DNA of 64,000 nt from Fulvivirga ligni (GCF_021389935.1 NZ_CP089979.1:3019001-3083000); one strand, 5' to 3'. Positions 24,429 through 32,712 are shown, counted from the first letter of the stretch. Made by a program: numbers and translations. The notes: generated by a model from the sequence alone, not told the origin.

Positions 24429-26726
24429 GTGATTCGTCAAGCTAAAATATTAATAAGCACCACCTTCATTTTGGTAATGATCTTTTCCTGCAGCGGCGTA
24501 AAGCACCTGGAGGAAGGTCAGAATTTCTATGGTGGAGGACAGGTTGTGTTCAAAACCAAAAGAGACTTCAAAAAGAAGAAAGAGGTAAAGGCTGAATTGG
24601 AAGCACTAATTACTCCTACACCTAACACCAAGGTTTTAGGCTCCAGGCCAAAAGTTTTCTTTTATAACCTGGCTGGTGAACCCAAAAAGGAAAAAGGCTT
24701 TAAATACTGGATGCGAACTAAGCTCGGAGCTCCACCAGTGCTCATGGAAGATGTAGACATTTACAGAACTCAAAATCTGATAGAAAGCAGATTGAAAAAT
24801 GAAGGCGTCTTTCAAGCAAGAGTTGAATCTAAAACCACTACCAAGCACAGAGAAACTAAAGTAACATATATAGCTTATCTCACCAGACCTTACAGGTATG
24901 ATTCTATTCATCTGCCAGAAGGCGATGGACCGTTAGTTACTGCTATCCGAGAAGCTTCTGATAAGATGGTTTTCAAAAAAGGAGATCGATATGACCTTAA
25001 TGATCTTGAGGAAGAAAGGGTTAGGTTGGAAGGAGAGTTGAAGAACAAAGGCTTTTATTTCTTTGAAGATAATCACATCTTATTCCGGGCAGATAGTACT
25101 GTGGGTGACAGACAAGTGGACATATTCATGACCGTGAAGGAAGATACCCCGGAAAGAGCCAAGGAAGTTTATAAGCTCGGAGAGATCAACGTATTTGCTA
25201 ATTATGATTTCGTAGGTGAAAGTAAAGCTCAGGCTTCTGATACAGTAGTGGTTGATAGTATCAACTATTATTCTGATAATCAAGAATTTAAACCAAAAGC
25301 TATTACTGATCATGTGAAGTTGAGAAAAGGCAATATCTACACCAATGAAGACGAAGAGGTGACCATTGATAGGCTTCTGCAGCTAGATGTATTCAAATTT
25401 GTGAATGTAAGTATTGACGAAATGAATGATAATAGGCTCAGATCAAATATTTACCTCACGCCATTTAAGAAAAAGTCATTCAGGCTGGAGGTTCAAGGGG
25501 TTTCTAAATCAAATGGATATGTGGGGCCGAATGTAAATGCCTCTTTTAGAAATAGAAATGCTTTCGGAGGTGCAGAACTTTACGAGCTCACCTTGAATAC
25601 GGGCTACGAAGTACAGGTCTCAGGTCAGCAGCAGAGTACCACCGGAGGCGCAGTAAATTCCTATACCATTGGTATTCAAAATACCTTTACCATTCCTCGT
25701 TTCATTACTCCATTAAATATTAAATTCAATTCATTTAAGTATGTGCCACAGACCATTCTTAAAGCTGGCTTTGCCATGCAGAAAAGAAGTGGCTTCTTTA
25801 CCTCATACACAGCCAATCTGGGCTATGGTTTTAGCTGGAATGAAACGCCCACCAGGAGACATGAATTATTCCCAATTGATATAGATCTTATCCAGATCAG
25901 TAATGAGTCTGATGAATTTCTTGAGACTTTAAACAAAAACCCTTTCCTGGCCAGAAGTTATGCAGAACAGTATATTTTAGGAACCACCTATTCTTTCTAC
26001 TATAATTCACAGGCCAAGCCAGGCAGAGATAAAAGAACCAGTAATTTCTACTTCAATGGCAATATTGATATTTCAGGTAATGTAATGCACCTGGCGCAAA
26101 AAACGCTGACCTCATCTGAAGAAGATCCCTATGAAGTGCTTGGCTTCCCATATTCTCAGTTTGCTCGTGGAGATGTGGATTTAAGATATTATCTGAGATT
26201 GGATGATAAGAATAAAATTGCCACGCGTATGTTGGTCGGTGTAGGTTATGCTTACGGAAACTCCATTTCATTGCCCTACAGTAAGTCCTTTGCTTCAGGT
26301 GGTAGTAGCAGTATCAGAGCCTTCAGAGCTCGCTCAGTGGGACCTGGTACTTACGAGCCAGACACCACCCAAATTTTCATAGATCAGATTGGAGACATCA
26401 AGCTAGAGGCAAACATCGAATATCGATTTGAAATAGTAGGAGCCTTCAAAGGAGCGGTCTTCCTTGATGCCGGTAATATCTGGACCATGAGAGCGGAAGA
26501 AGAGAGACCTGGTGGAGAATTCGATCCAAAGTCATTTTATAAGCAATTGGCTGTAGGTACAGGCTTTGGTTTCAGGTTCGATGCTGACTTTTTTGTGGTG
26601 AGGTTAGACTTGGGTTATCCACTAAAAGACCCTGCTAAGCAAACTCCTGCCACAATTCGCTCAGATAATACATCGTCGCCTTTAGGTAAAATAGTTTATA
26701 ACATAGCAATAGGGTATCCTTTCTAA
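24429..26726 (+). CDS. TamA-like BamA-superfamily outer-membrane lipoprotein
   Basis: 765 aa with GTG start at 24429, 3 bases after tamB. The N-terminus is a lipoprotein signal (ILVMIFSCSG). POTRA-like repeats occupy about 30-360 (for example LGEINVFANYDF, IYTNEDEEVTIDRLLQLDVFKFVNVSID). The beta-barrel from about 370 ends in an aromatic strand (VYNIAIGYPF). The conserved lid-lock segment is ASGGSSSIRAFRARSVGPG at about 630. In Bacteroidota the TamA partner of TamB is commonly this lipid-anchored form; it would insert barrel proteins into the outer membrane. No ATG gives the signal peptide, supporting GTG. Confidence 0.85.
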   Translation: MIRQAKILISTTFILVMIFSCSGVKHLEEGQNFYGGGQVVFKTKRDFKKKKEVKAELEALITPTPNTKVLGSRPKVFFYNLAGEPKKEKGFKYWMRTKLGAPPVLMEDVDIYRTQNLIESRLKNEGVFQARVESKTTTKHRETKVTYIAYLTRPYRYDSIHLPEGDGPLVTAIREASDKMVFKKGDRYDLNDLEEERVRLEGELKNKGFYFFEDNHILFRADSTVGDRQVDIFMTVKEDTPERAKEVYKLGEINVFANYDFVGESKAQASDTVVVDSINYYSDNQEFKPKAITDHVKLRKGNIYTNEDEEVTIDRLLQLDVFKFVNVSIDEMNDNRLRSNIYLTPFKKKSFRLEVQGVSKSNGYVGPNVNASFRNRNAFGGAELYELTLNTGYEVQVSGQQQSTTGGAVNSYTIGIQNTFTIPRFITPLNIKFNSFKYVPQTILKAGFAMQKRSGFFTSYTANLGYGFSWNETPTRRHELFPIDIDLIQISNESDEFLETLNKNPFLARSYAEQYILGTTYSFYYNSQAKPGRDKRTSNFYFNGNIDISGNVMHLAQKTLTSSEEDPYEVLGFPYSQFARGDVDLRYYLRLDDKNKIATRMLVGVGYAYGNSISLPYSKSFASGGSSSIRAFRARSVGPGTYEPDTTQIFIDQIGDIKLEANIEYRFEIVGAFKGAVFLDAGNIWTMRAEEERPGGEFDPKSFYKQLAVGTGFGFRFDADFFVVRLDLGYPLKDPAKQTPATIRSDNTSSPLGKIVYNIAIGYPF

Positions 26727-26731
26727 TATAT

Positions 26732-26756
26732 TGTGGAGTATCATCCACACTATTCT
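26732..26756 (+). terminator. Weak hairpin after the TamA-like gene
   Basis: TGTGGA (26732-26737) and TCCACA (26744-26749) form a 6-base stem followed by CTATTCTT. The T tract is poor, so termination would be partial. Confidence 0.35.
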
Positions 26757-26800
26757 TAAAGGTTTCTTCGTTTTATTTGAAATACGGTACATTACACAGT

Positions 26801-26816
26801 CTGGTACTCATTTTGG
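26801..26816 (+). promoter_or_regulatory. Sigma-54-like element upstream of the OmpA lipoprotein gene
   Basis: CTGGTACTCATTTTGG: GGTAC core, TTTT, and TTGG at the -12 spacing. It lies 27 bases before ATG 26843, leaving a short leader. Confidence 0.35.
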
Positions 26817-26842
26817 TAATGCTTTCATGAAAATAATCAATT

Positions 26843-27547
26843 ATGAAAACAATGGAATTAGTGAAAAATAGAGCAATATCATTAGGAACAGCGTTATTGA
26901 TCCTTTCTGCATTTGTATTATCATCATACATACTTACTGGGTGTCAGGCTAGTAACACAGCAAAAGGTGGTGCTGTAGGAGCAGCGGCCGGTGGAGCCAT
27001 AGGTGCTGCCATAGGTAGTGGATCAGATAACACGGCCGTAGGTGCCATTATTGGTGCCGCTGTAGGTGGTACAGCGGGTGCTTTAATAGGTAGAAAAATG
27101 GATAAGCAAGCTGAAGAACTAAGAAGAGATTTAGAAGGTGCAGAAGTAGAAAGAGTAGGTGAGGGTATTAAAATTACTTTCGATTCAGGTCTTTTGTTTG
27201 ATGTAGATTCTTATAATCTAAAATCGGCTACAAGACAGAACTTGTCAGACCTGGCCGCAACTTTAAAGAAGTATGAAGATACTAACATCCTTATAGAAGG
27301 TCATACTGATAACACTGGTGCTGATAGCTATAACCAAACGCTTTCTGAAAAAAGAGCTTCTTCAGTTTCTAGTTATTTAAGTTCAGATGGTGTAGCTGGT
27401 AGTAGAATCACCACTACTGGTTACGGAGAAAATCAACCTATTGCTGATAACGGTACAGCTGCTGGTCGTCAGCAAAACAGAAGAGTTGAAGTAGCCATTT
27501 ATGCTAACAAGAAAATGAAGAGAATGGCCGAAAGAGGTGAGCTGTAA
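26843..27547 (+). CDS. OmpA-family lipoprotein with glycine zipper
   Basis: 234 aa. A signal peptide ends in the lipobox LTGC (Cys about residue 34). A glycine-zipper region follows (about 40-90, repeated GGAxGAAxG), then the OmpA C-terminal peptidoglycan-binding domain with ILIEGHTDNTGADSYNQTLSEKRA and GYGENQPIADN...QQNRRVEV. It would anchor the outer membrane to peptidoglycan; the zipper may insert in the membrane. Related proteins are stress-induced in several bacteria. A strong terminator follows. Confidence 0.9.
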   Translation: MKTMELVKNRAISLGTALLILSAFVLSSYILTGCQASNTAKGGAVGAAAGGAIGAAIGSGSDNTAVGAIIGAAVGGTAGALIGRKMDKQAEELRRDLEGAEVERVGEGIKITFDSGLLFDVDSYNLKSATRQNLSDLAATLKKYEDTNILIEGHTDNTGADSYNQTLSEKRASSVSSYLSSDGVAGSRITTTGYGENQPIADNGTAAGRQQNRRVEVAIYANKKMKRMAERGEL

Positions 27548-27570
27548 AGAATAAATAAAGCTTTTAAATT

Positions 27571-27613
27571 AATCCCAATTCCGATACTTTAGGAATTGGG
27601 ATTTCTGTTTTTT
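27571..27613 (+). terminator. Terminator after the OmpA lipoprotein gene
   Basis: AATCCCAATTCC (27571-27582) and GGAATTGGGATT (27592-27603) form a perfect 12-base stem, followed by TCTGTTTTTT. Confidence 0.9.
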
Positions 27614-27635
27614 ATATGATTTTAGAATTGTTTAA

Positions 27636-29579
27636 TTGAGAGTACTTTTCATCATTGGATTTTTAAGTGCACTAGCACTGAGCAGTTATGCCCAAAAGCC
27701 TAAGCCCAAAAGCTCATCTGGCATGGATAGCGTAGCGGTGCGTGGAAAAAGCTTTCTCATTCTGGCCGATTCGTCAATTTATATAGAAAATGATACAGTA
27801 ATTCTTCTTCCAGACACTATAGCGGTAAAGCTTCGTCGCGATGAAACCCGAAGAAGCGATGATTTCTACAATAACCTCAAGAATAGGTTTTACAAAAAGA
27901 AATTTACCAAAGAGCTGTACGATCTACTTTTTGTAGATGTAAATACCAGTAAAGTAAAGACAGAACCAGTTTCTAATCAGGATTTTTACCAGTTATATGC
28001 GGGTAAGCGAATCAAAGAAATATCCGTGAAGAAACTTGAGGTCTTCGGTACCAGTATCAATGACACTACCAAGCATACTAACTCATGGGCGATTCGGGTC
28101 GCCAATAGTCTACACGTTTATACCAGAAGTTATATAATCAGAAATAACCTCTTCTTCGAAACAGGAGATGTGCTGGATCCTGATCTTCTCAAAGATAGTG
28201 AACGGGTGCTCCGGGGCTTGCCATATATTAAAGATGCTCGAATATATATAGTGCCTGATGAAGAAGATTCTGAGTTGGTGGGTATACTTATTCTAGTAAA
28301 AGATGTATGGTCAATTTCGGGAGAGCTCAAAATAGGCAACTTTCAGAAAAGTGATGTGGCGGTTATAGATAAGAACTTTCTTGGGCTGGGGCAGGAGTTT
28401 CGAAATGAATTTCTGTATGACACAGATAACAGTCCTGTGATCGGCTATAATGGTACCTATACCATCAATAACATTCGCAAGACCTTCATCACAGGCGAGG
28501 TTAATTATGCCAGTTCGGAACCGATATCCAGATATGCCGCCAGAATCTATAGAAACTTTATAACGCCAGAGATTAAATATGCTGGCGGTATTGATTTAAG
28601 TCACAACATTATTCAAGCCGAGCGCCAATACCCCGACACCACTTATGAATACACCACTAAGTATAACCTGCAAGATTATTGGTTTGGTAGATCATGGCTT
28701 ATCGGCTCTGATGATGATCATGGAAGAACAAACATCCAGGCCGCTATTGGGTATAGCAAGTATAATTACATCGAACGCCCAATTACCACTGCGGATACGA
28801 ATCAGGTCTTCTTTGACCGCAAGTTCTACCTATATTCTGTAGGTATTTCAAGAAGAAACTATGAACGTAGTACTCTCATAAACGGTTATGGACGTACGGA
28901 AGATATTCCTATAGGCTATTTGTTAGAATTTACTGCTGGTAGAGAATTTAATGAGTTTTACAATCGTACCTACGCCGGCTGGCGGTTTTCTGCTGGCAAG
29001 TACTTCGGGCGCGTTGGCTATATACGTCCCTCTGTTCAGTTTGGTGGATTTATGTATGATGGCCATTTGGAGCAAGGAGTGCTAAGAACGGGCGTGCAAT
29101 ACTTCAGCTACCTCTACAGATATCATAAAGTTAACCTTCGTCAATTCCTTAGCATAGATTATGTGCTTGGCGTCAATCGCTTTGGCTATGAATATGTAGA
29201 TATCAACGATAGGAGAGGGGTGAGGGGACTCAGTAATACCTTCCTAAGAGGAAATAAAAAGCTATCCATTAAAACAGAGACCGTGGCATTCACTCCATTT
29301 TACCTGGTAGGGTTCAGGTTTGCCATTTTTGGCTTTGCTGATCTGGCCATTGTCAATCTAAATTCCGCTAAGCTTTTAAAGAACAAACTTTATCAGGGCT
29401 ATGGAGTAGGCTTAAGACTCCGAAATGAAAACCTAGCCTTTAATACCATTCAAATTAGGCTAGCCTGGTACCCACAAGTGCCTGAAGATGAGTCATCATT
29501 CGGTGTAAAAGTTAGCGGACAGACCAACTTGGGAATTTCTGATTTTCGTATAGAAAAGCCAGCCGTTATAGAGTTTTAG
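27636..29579 (+). CDS. BamA-like outer-membrane protein with POTRA-type domains
   Basis: 647 aa, TTG start at 27636. An in-frame stop lies immediately upstream and the next ATG is after the signal peptide (VLFIIGFLSALALSSYAQ), so TTG is required. Residues about 120-230 contain POTRA-like motifs (KEISVKKLEVFGTSIND, NLFFETGDVLDPDLLKDSERVLRGLPYIKDARIYIV). The rest is a beta-barrel of about 400 residues, with GFRFAIFGFADLAIV near the end. It lacks the usual lipobox, unlike the two other barrels here. Outer membrane; function unclear, possibly an assembly factor or surface protein. Confidence 0.75.
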   Translation: MRVLFIIGFLSALALSSYAQKPKPKSSSGMDSVAVRGKSFLILADSSIYIENDTVILLPDTIAVKLRRDETRRSDDFYNNLKNRFYKKKFTKELYDLLFVDVNTSKVKTEPVSNQDFYQLYAGKRIKEISVKKLEVFGTSINDTTKHTNSWAIRVANSLHVYTRSYIIRNNLFFETGDVLDPDLLKDSERVLRGLPYIKDARIYIVPDEEDSELVGILILVKDVWSISGELKIGNFQKSDVAVIDKNFLGLGQEFRNEFLYDTDNSPVIGYNGTYTINNIRKTFITGEVNYASSEPISRYAARIYRNFITPEIKYAGGIDLSHNIIQAERQYPDTTYEYTTKYNLQDYWFGRSWLIGSDDDHGRTNIQAAIGYSKYNYIERPITTADTNQVFFDRKFYLYSVGISRRNYERSTLINGYGRTEDIPIGYLLEFTAGREFNEFYNRTYAGWRFSAGKYFGRVGYIRPSVQFGGFMYDGHLEQGVLRTGVQYFSYLYRYHKVNLRQFLSIDYVLGVNRFGYEYVDINDRRGVRGLSNTFLRGNKKLSIKTETVAFTPFYLVGFRFAIFGFADLAIVNLNSAKLLKNKLYQGYGVGLRLRNENLAFNTIQIRLAWYPQVPEDESSFGVKVSGQTNLGISDFRIEKPAVIEF

Positions 29580-29655
29580 CACCATTTGTAGAACATCCTA
29601 CACGTCATTTAATCCTTAATTCGCCTTCTTTCTTCACTCTGGCCGTATTAGAGCC

Positions 29656-29671
29656 ATGGCATGACTTTTAT
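29656..29671 (+). promoter_or_regulatory. Sigma-54-like element upstream of the small stress cluster
   Basis: ATGGCATGACTTTTAT: TGGCAT core and TTTT, with TTAT at -12, 38 bases before ATG 29709. An overlapping alternative, starting with GG at 29641, has exact GG-N10-GC spacing. Confidence 0.35.
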
Positions 29672-29708
29672 ACATTTATCAATAGAAAGATCAACTAAAC
29701 TATTGAAG

Positions 29709-29870
29709 ATGAAAAAGCTATTTATAATAATGTCATTAGGAGCCTTACTTGTAAGCTGTGAGCCAAAACAAGGCACAGTAGATGATAAGGACGCAGTAAA
29801 AGGAGATACCCTTAATTCTACAGAAGGTAAGGGTGAAGGAGATGTTGGTGAAGGTGTTTACGGCCGATAA
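29709..29870 (+). CDS. Small lipoprotein
   Basis: 53 aa from ATG 29709, where a classical lipoprotein signal begins (MKKLFIIMSLGALLVSC, Cys17). An upstream in-frame ATG at 29661 would add 16 non-signal residues and cover the putative promoter, so it is less likely. The mature part is short, Gly/Glu/Asp-rich and unstructured. Function unknown. It heads a close gene cluster with the DUF2945 protein and a HepT-like protein. Confidence 0.6.
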   Translation: MKKLFIIMSLGALLVSCEPKQGTVDDKDAVKGDTLNSTEGKGEGDVGEGVYGR

Positions 29871-29881
29871 CTCTTAATGAT

Positions 29882-30091
29882 ATGATTCGCGAAGGTTCCA
29901 AAGTAAAATGGAAATGGGGTAACGGCCATGCTACAGGCAAAGTGGTTAAAACCTATAAAGAAGAAGTGACCAGAACCATTGATGGCAGTGAGATCAAAAG
30001 AAAAGGTAGTGACGACGATAAGGCACTGTACATTGAGCAGGAAGATGGTAGCAAAGTATTGAAATTAGAAAGTGAAGTAGAAAAAGACTAA
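29882..30091 (+). CDS. DUF2945 (hypervirulence-associated TUDOR-like) protein
   Basis: 69 aa. KVKWKWGNGHATGKVVKTYKEEVTRTIDGSEIKRKGSDDDKALYIEQEDGSKVLKLESEV is the full DUF2945/HVA1 TUDOR-like small barrel. These proteins occur widely in bacteria and fungi; function unknown. It lies 11 bases after the small lipoprotein gene and 4 bases before the HepT-like gene. Confidence 0.85.
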   Translation: MIREGSKVKWKWGNGHATGKVVKTYKEEVTRTIDGSEIKRKGSDDDKALYIEQEDGSKVLKLESEVEKD

Positions 30092-30095
30092 GATC

Positions 30096-30476
30096 ATGAA
30101 CATTGAAGAGCAACAATTACATTTAAATAATATCATAAAAGGAATTGAAGAGGTGGTAGAACTTACCAGAGAGCTGGATTATCACCAATTTACCCAGGAA
30201 GAACAGGTTAAAGAGGAGGTTTATAGCAACCTACAAATGGTGGGGCAAGCGGCTTATGAGCTATCCATTAACTCTGATAATGCAGGCGATCTCAATTTTG
30301 AAACCGACATTTTAAGCGGTTTCCGAAATGCACGCTATAACGATGAAATGGAAGTAGATCATCAGATGATATGGGGCATTATTGAAAATGATTTACCCAT
30401 TATCAGAGACGAAGCCATTGAAGCTTCCGCTCAACTGGGTGTACCAGAAGAAACAGAAGCTAGCGGACTATTGTAA
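30096..30476 (+). CDS. HepT-like helical protein
   Basis: 126 aa, helical. The pattern EEVYSNLQMVGQAAYELS, SGFRNARYNDEMEVDHQMIWGIIENDLPIIRDEAI follows HepT/DUF86 (xxRxLxIIGEAAxxL, GxRNxxxHxYxxVDxxxIWxxIxxDLPxL). The RN of the RNx4-6H active-site motif is present, but the His is shifted or absent (ARYNDEMEVDH). No MNT nucleotidyltransferase is adjacent. A paralogue-like protein is at 16007. Probably not a functioning toxin; role unknown. Confidence 0.6.
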   Translation: MNIEEQQLHLNNIIKGIEEVVELTRELDYHQFTQEEQVKEEVYSNLQMVGQAAYELSINSDNAGDLNFETDILSGFRNARYNDEMEVDHQMIWGIIENDLPIIRDEAIEASAQLGVPEETEASGLL

Positions 30477-30533
30477 AGTGAATTTTACAATAACCAATAG
30501 TTTCTAATTTTTAACCATTAAATACGAACAGTT

Positions 30534-30974
30534 ATGTTATACGATATTGAACAGAAAAGTAAAAGAAATAGCTTGAATCAAGGTTTTTGGGATGAGTTTA
30601 CCAATAGAGACGTTTTTGAAGACTTTATTAGCAATAGAAAAGAGCGTCTGCCAGCAGTGAACGTTATAGAGAACGATGCGGAGTTCATTCTAGAGCTAGC
30701 ATCACCGGGTATGTGCAGAGACAACTATACGCTGGAAGTAGAGAATGATGTACTGAATATTTCAGGAAATGTTAAAACACCCAACTCTACTGAAGAGATG
30801 ACGTACAAGAGAAGAGAATTTAGTTATACCGCCTTTAACCGATCATTTATTTTGCCTGAATATGTTGATGAAGAGAAAATTGCAGCCAGCTGTGCTGATG
30901 GTATTCTCACCATTCATATTCCGAAAAAAGATCATGTTACAGTTAATAATAGAAGAGAAATTGTAATTGACTAA
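30534..30974 (+). CDS. Hsp20/alpha-crystallin small heat shock protein
   Basis: 146 aa. The alpha-crystallin domain covers about 40-135: VNVIENDAEFILELASPGM, YTLEVENDVLNISGNV, YTAFNRSFILPEYVDEEKIAASCADGILTIHIPKK. This is a cytoplasmic holdase chaperone forming oligomers. A Cys in GMCRDN is unusual but not decisive. It closes the small stress cluster and is followed by a terminator. Confidence 0.92.
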   Translation: MLYDIEQKSKRNSLNQGFWDEFTNRDVFEDFISNRKERLPAVNVIENDAEFILELASPGMCRDNYTLEVENDVLNISGNVKTPNSTEEMTYKRREFSYTAFNRSFILPEYVDEEKIAASCADGILTIHIPKKDHVTVNNRREIVID

Positions 30975-30986
30975 AATAAAACATTG

Positions 30987-31016
30987 AACCTGAGGTATTT
31001 TGCCTCAGGTTTATTC
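30987..31016 (+). terminator. Terminator after hsp20
   Basis: AACCTGAGG (30987-30995) and CCTCAGGTT (31003-31011) form a 9-base stem around TATTTTG, followed by TATTCTT. Confidence 0.85.
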
Positions 31017-31209
31017 TTGTGTAAGGTTTCTTTAGTCACTTAATTTTAATAATTCTAAATTAGAAACGTGATTTTGTCTCGCCATCATTAATTAGCGCAT
31101 TGATAATGAGGCATTTAAAAAATATACCCATCCAAATTATCCAATTTATTCCTCTTATTTCAATCCTTTTCGAGGAGGATGAATTTTATTTATAAGCATT
31201 CTAAATAAA

Positions 31210-31254
31210 GATGTGAAAGGCCTTTTTCGACCCTATGAGGGCATTTTTCACATC
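31210..31254. repeat. Inverted repeat with nested hairpin upstream of the ACIII promoter
   Basis: GATGTGAAA at 31210-31218 and TTTCACATC at 31246-31254 are perfect complements. Inside lie AAAGGCCTTT (a 10-base palindrome at 31216-31225) and CCCTATGAGGG (31231-31241). The element ends about 60 bases upstream of the -33 box and could be a regulator binding site or part of an RNA. Confidence 0.5.
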
Positions 31255-31313
31255 CACTAACGACGTTTCCTTTCATTTTGTTGCAATAGGTGCCAAAAGC
31301 TGCTCTAAATATG

Positions 31314-31344
31314 TTTGAAATAAACTAATCCGATAGTAGATTTG
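31314..31344 (+). promoter_or_regulatory. Bacteroidetes primary-sigma promoter of the act/cox operon
   Basis: TTTG at 31314-31317, 19 bases, then TAGATTTG at 31337-31344: an exact match to the Bacteroidetes consensus TTTG-N19-TAnnTTTG. Predicted start of transcription near 31350, about 50 bases before the actA ATG. Confidence 0.8.
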
Positions 31345-31398
31345 TGCCGGGTTAAGACATGCAAGTTGTTGCATTGAGAGTTATAAATTAAGTTAACA

Positions 31399-32712
31399 AT
31401 GGCGCAAAAAAAATCATTGAGAAGCGTTTTTCTAGCATTAATAATATCTGGTTCGTTTTTATATTCATTCACTTCACAGGCGCAGGATACTACTGCTACT
31501 GAAGAAGCTGCAGCTACTGAAACAGCTGCTGCTGAAGGTGCCGCTGCAGCTCCTGGTGAGGTACCTACAGACGACGCTAGAATTTCCGAGGGTAAATCTT
31601 TATTTGAAGCAAACTGTAAGACTTGCCACAGAGTACACGAAAAATTAGTTGGGCCAGCCCTAAAAAATGTTTACGATAGAGCTCCTTCCATAGACTGGAT
31701 TGTAAACTTCGTGCACAACTCATCTAAAGTTATCTCTAGCGGAGATGATTACGCAAACAAACTTTATAACGAGTATGATAAAACTCAGATGACAGCTTTC
31801 CCTAGCTTCTCTAGGGATCAAATCCTGTCTATCATGGGTTATATCAAGCAACAGACTGAGGCAGGTCCTGAACCTGATCCTAATACTGTCGCCACTACTC
31901 CAGGTGCAGTAGCGCCAACAGGTAGCTCTATTCCAGAAGGCTACTTAGATGCCATTATGGTAGGTCTGGTTATCGTGTTAGTACTTATCCTAGTAGTACT
32001 ACTCCTTATAACTACCGTATTAAAGAAATATCTTAATAACAGAGGCGATCTTGATGAAGATGATACAGAAATTGTAAATGCTTCGTTTAGCTTAGAGAAA
32101 ACAGTAAAAAGCAAGCCTTTTATCTTCATAATTGTGTTTGTCTTTACTGCCATAGCGTTTAAAGTGGTTATCAACAACCTTTTCGCTGTAGGTATCCAGC
32201 AAGGATACGCTCCTAAGCAGCCTATCGCATTCTCTCACAAACTTCACGCTGGTCAGTATGAGATTGATTGTAACTACTGCCACACGGGTGTAAGAAAGAG
32301 TAAGAGTGCTAACATACCTTCACCTAACATTTGTATGAACTGTCACAGTGCTGTTAAAACTGAGTCTGATCAGATCCAGAAGATTTACGCTGCGATAGAG
32401 AAAAATGAGCCAATTGAGTGGGTAAGAATCCACAACCTTCCTGATTTAGCATACTTTAACCACTCTCAGCACGTAAAAGTGGGCGGTATCGAGTGTCAGA
32501 CATGTCACGGAGAAATTCAGGAAATGGAAGTAGTTCACCAAAATGCCTTACTTACTATGGGCTGGTGTATCGATTGTCATAGAAAAACTGACGTAAACAC
32601 GAAAGGTAATGAGTACTATGACAACCTTGTAGAACTACACGACGCTGAAAGCAAAGACGCCTTAAAGGTTGAAGACATTGGTGGTTTGGAATGTGCTAAG
32701 TGCCACTACTAA
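31399..32712 (+). CDS. actA: Alternative complex III subunit ActA: multiheme cytochrome c with extra monoheme domain
   Basis: 437 aa. A Sec signal peptide (ending SQAQD) and an Ala/Glu-rich linker lead to a monoheme cytochrome c domain (C73-KTC-H77). Two membrane segments follow (about 186-208 and 238-260), then the pentaheme ActA part with CNYCH, CMNCH, CQTCH, CIDCH and CAKCH. So six CxxCH motifs in all; the canonical ActA is pentaheme, the first domain being an addition. ActA carries electrons from ActB/quinol sites toward the terminal oxidase at the periplasmic side of the inner membrane. First gene of the respiratory cluster. Confidence 0.92.
   Translation: MAQKKSLRSVFLALIISGSFLYSFTSQAQDTTATEEAAATETAAAEGAAAAPGEVPTDDARISEGKSLFEANCKTCHRVHEKLVGPALKNVYDRAPSIDWIVNFVHNSSKVISSGDDYANKLYNEYDKTQMTAFPSFSRDQILSIMGYIKQQTEAGPEPDPNTVATTPGAVAPTGSSIPEGYLDAIMVGLVIVLVLILVVLLLITTVLKKYLNNRGDLDEDDTEIVNASFSLEKTVKSKPFIFIIVFVFTAIAFKVVINNLFAVGIQQGYAPKQPIAFSHKLHAGQYEIDCNYCHTGVRKSKSANIPSPNICMNCHSAVKTESDQIQKIYAAIEKNEPIEWVRIHNLPDLAYFNHSQHVKVGGIECQTCHGEIQEMEVVHQNALLTMGWCIDCHRKTDVNTKGNEYYDNLVELHDAESKDALKVEDIGGLECAKCHY

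Larger units (their letters stand above)
30975..31398. other. Long intergenic region before the respiratory cluster
   Basis: 424 bases without a supported gene. It contains the hsp20 terminator, a structured inverted repeat at 31210-31254, and a promoter at 31314-31344 that leaves a leader of about 50 bases before actA. The remaining AT-rich part shows nothing I can name. Confidence 0.7.
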
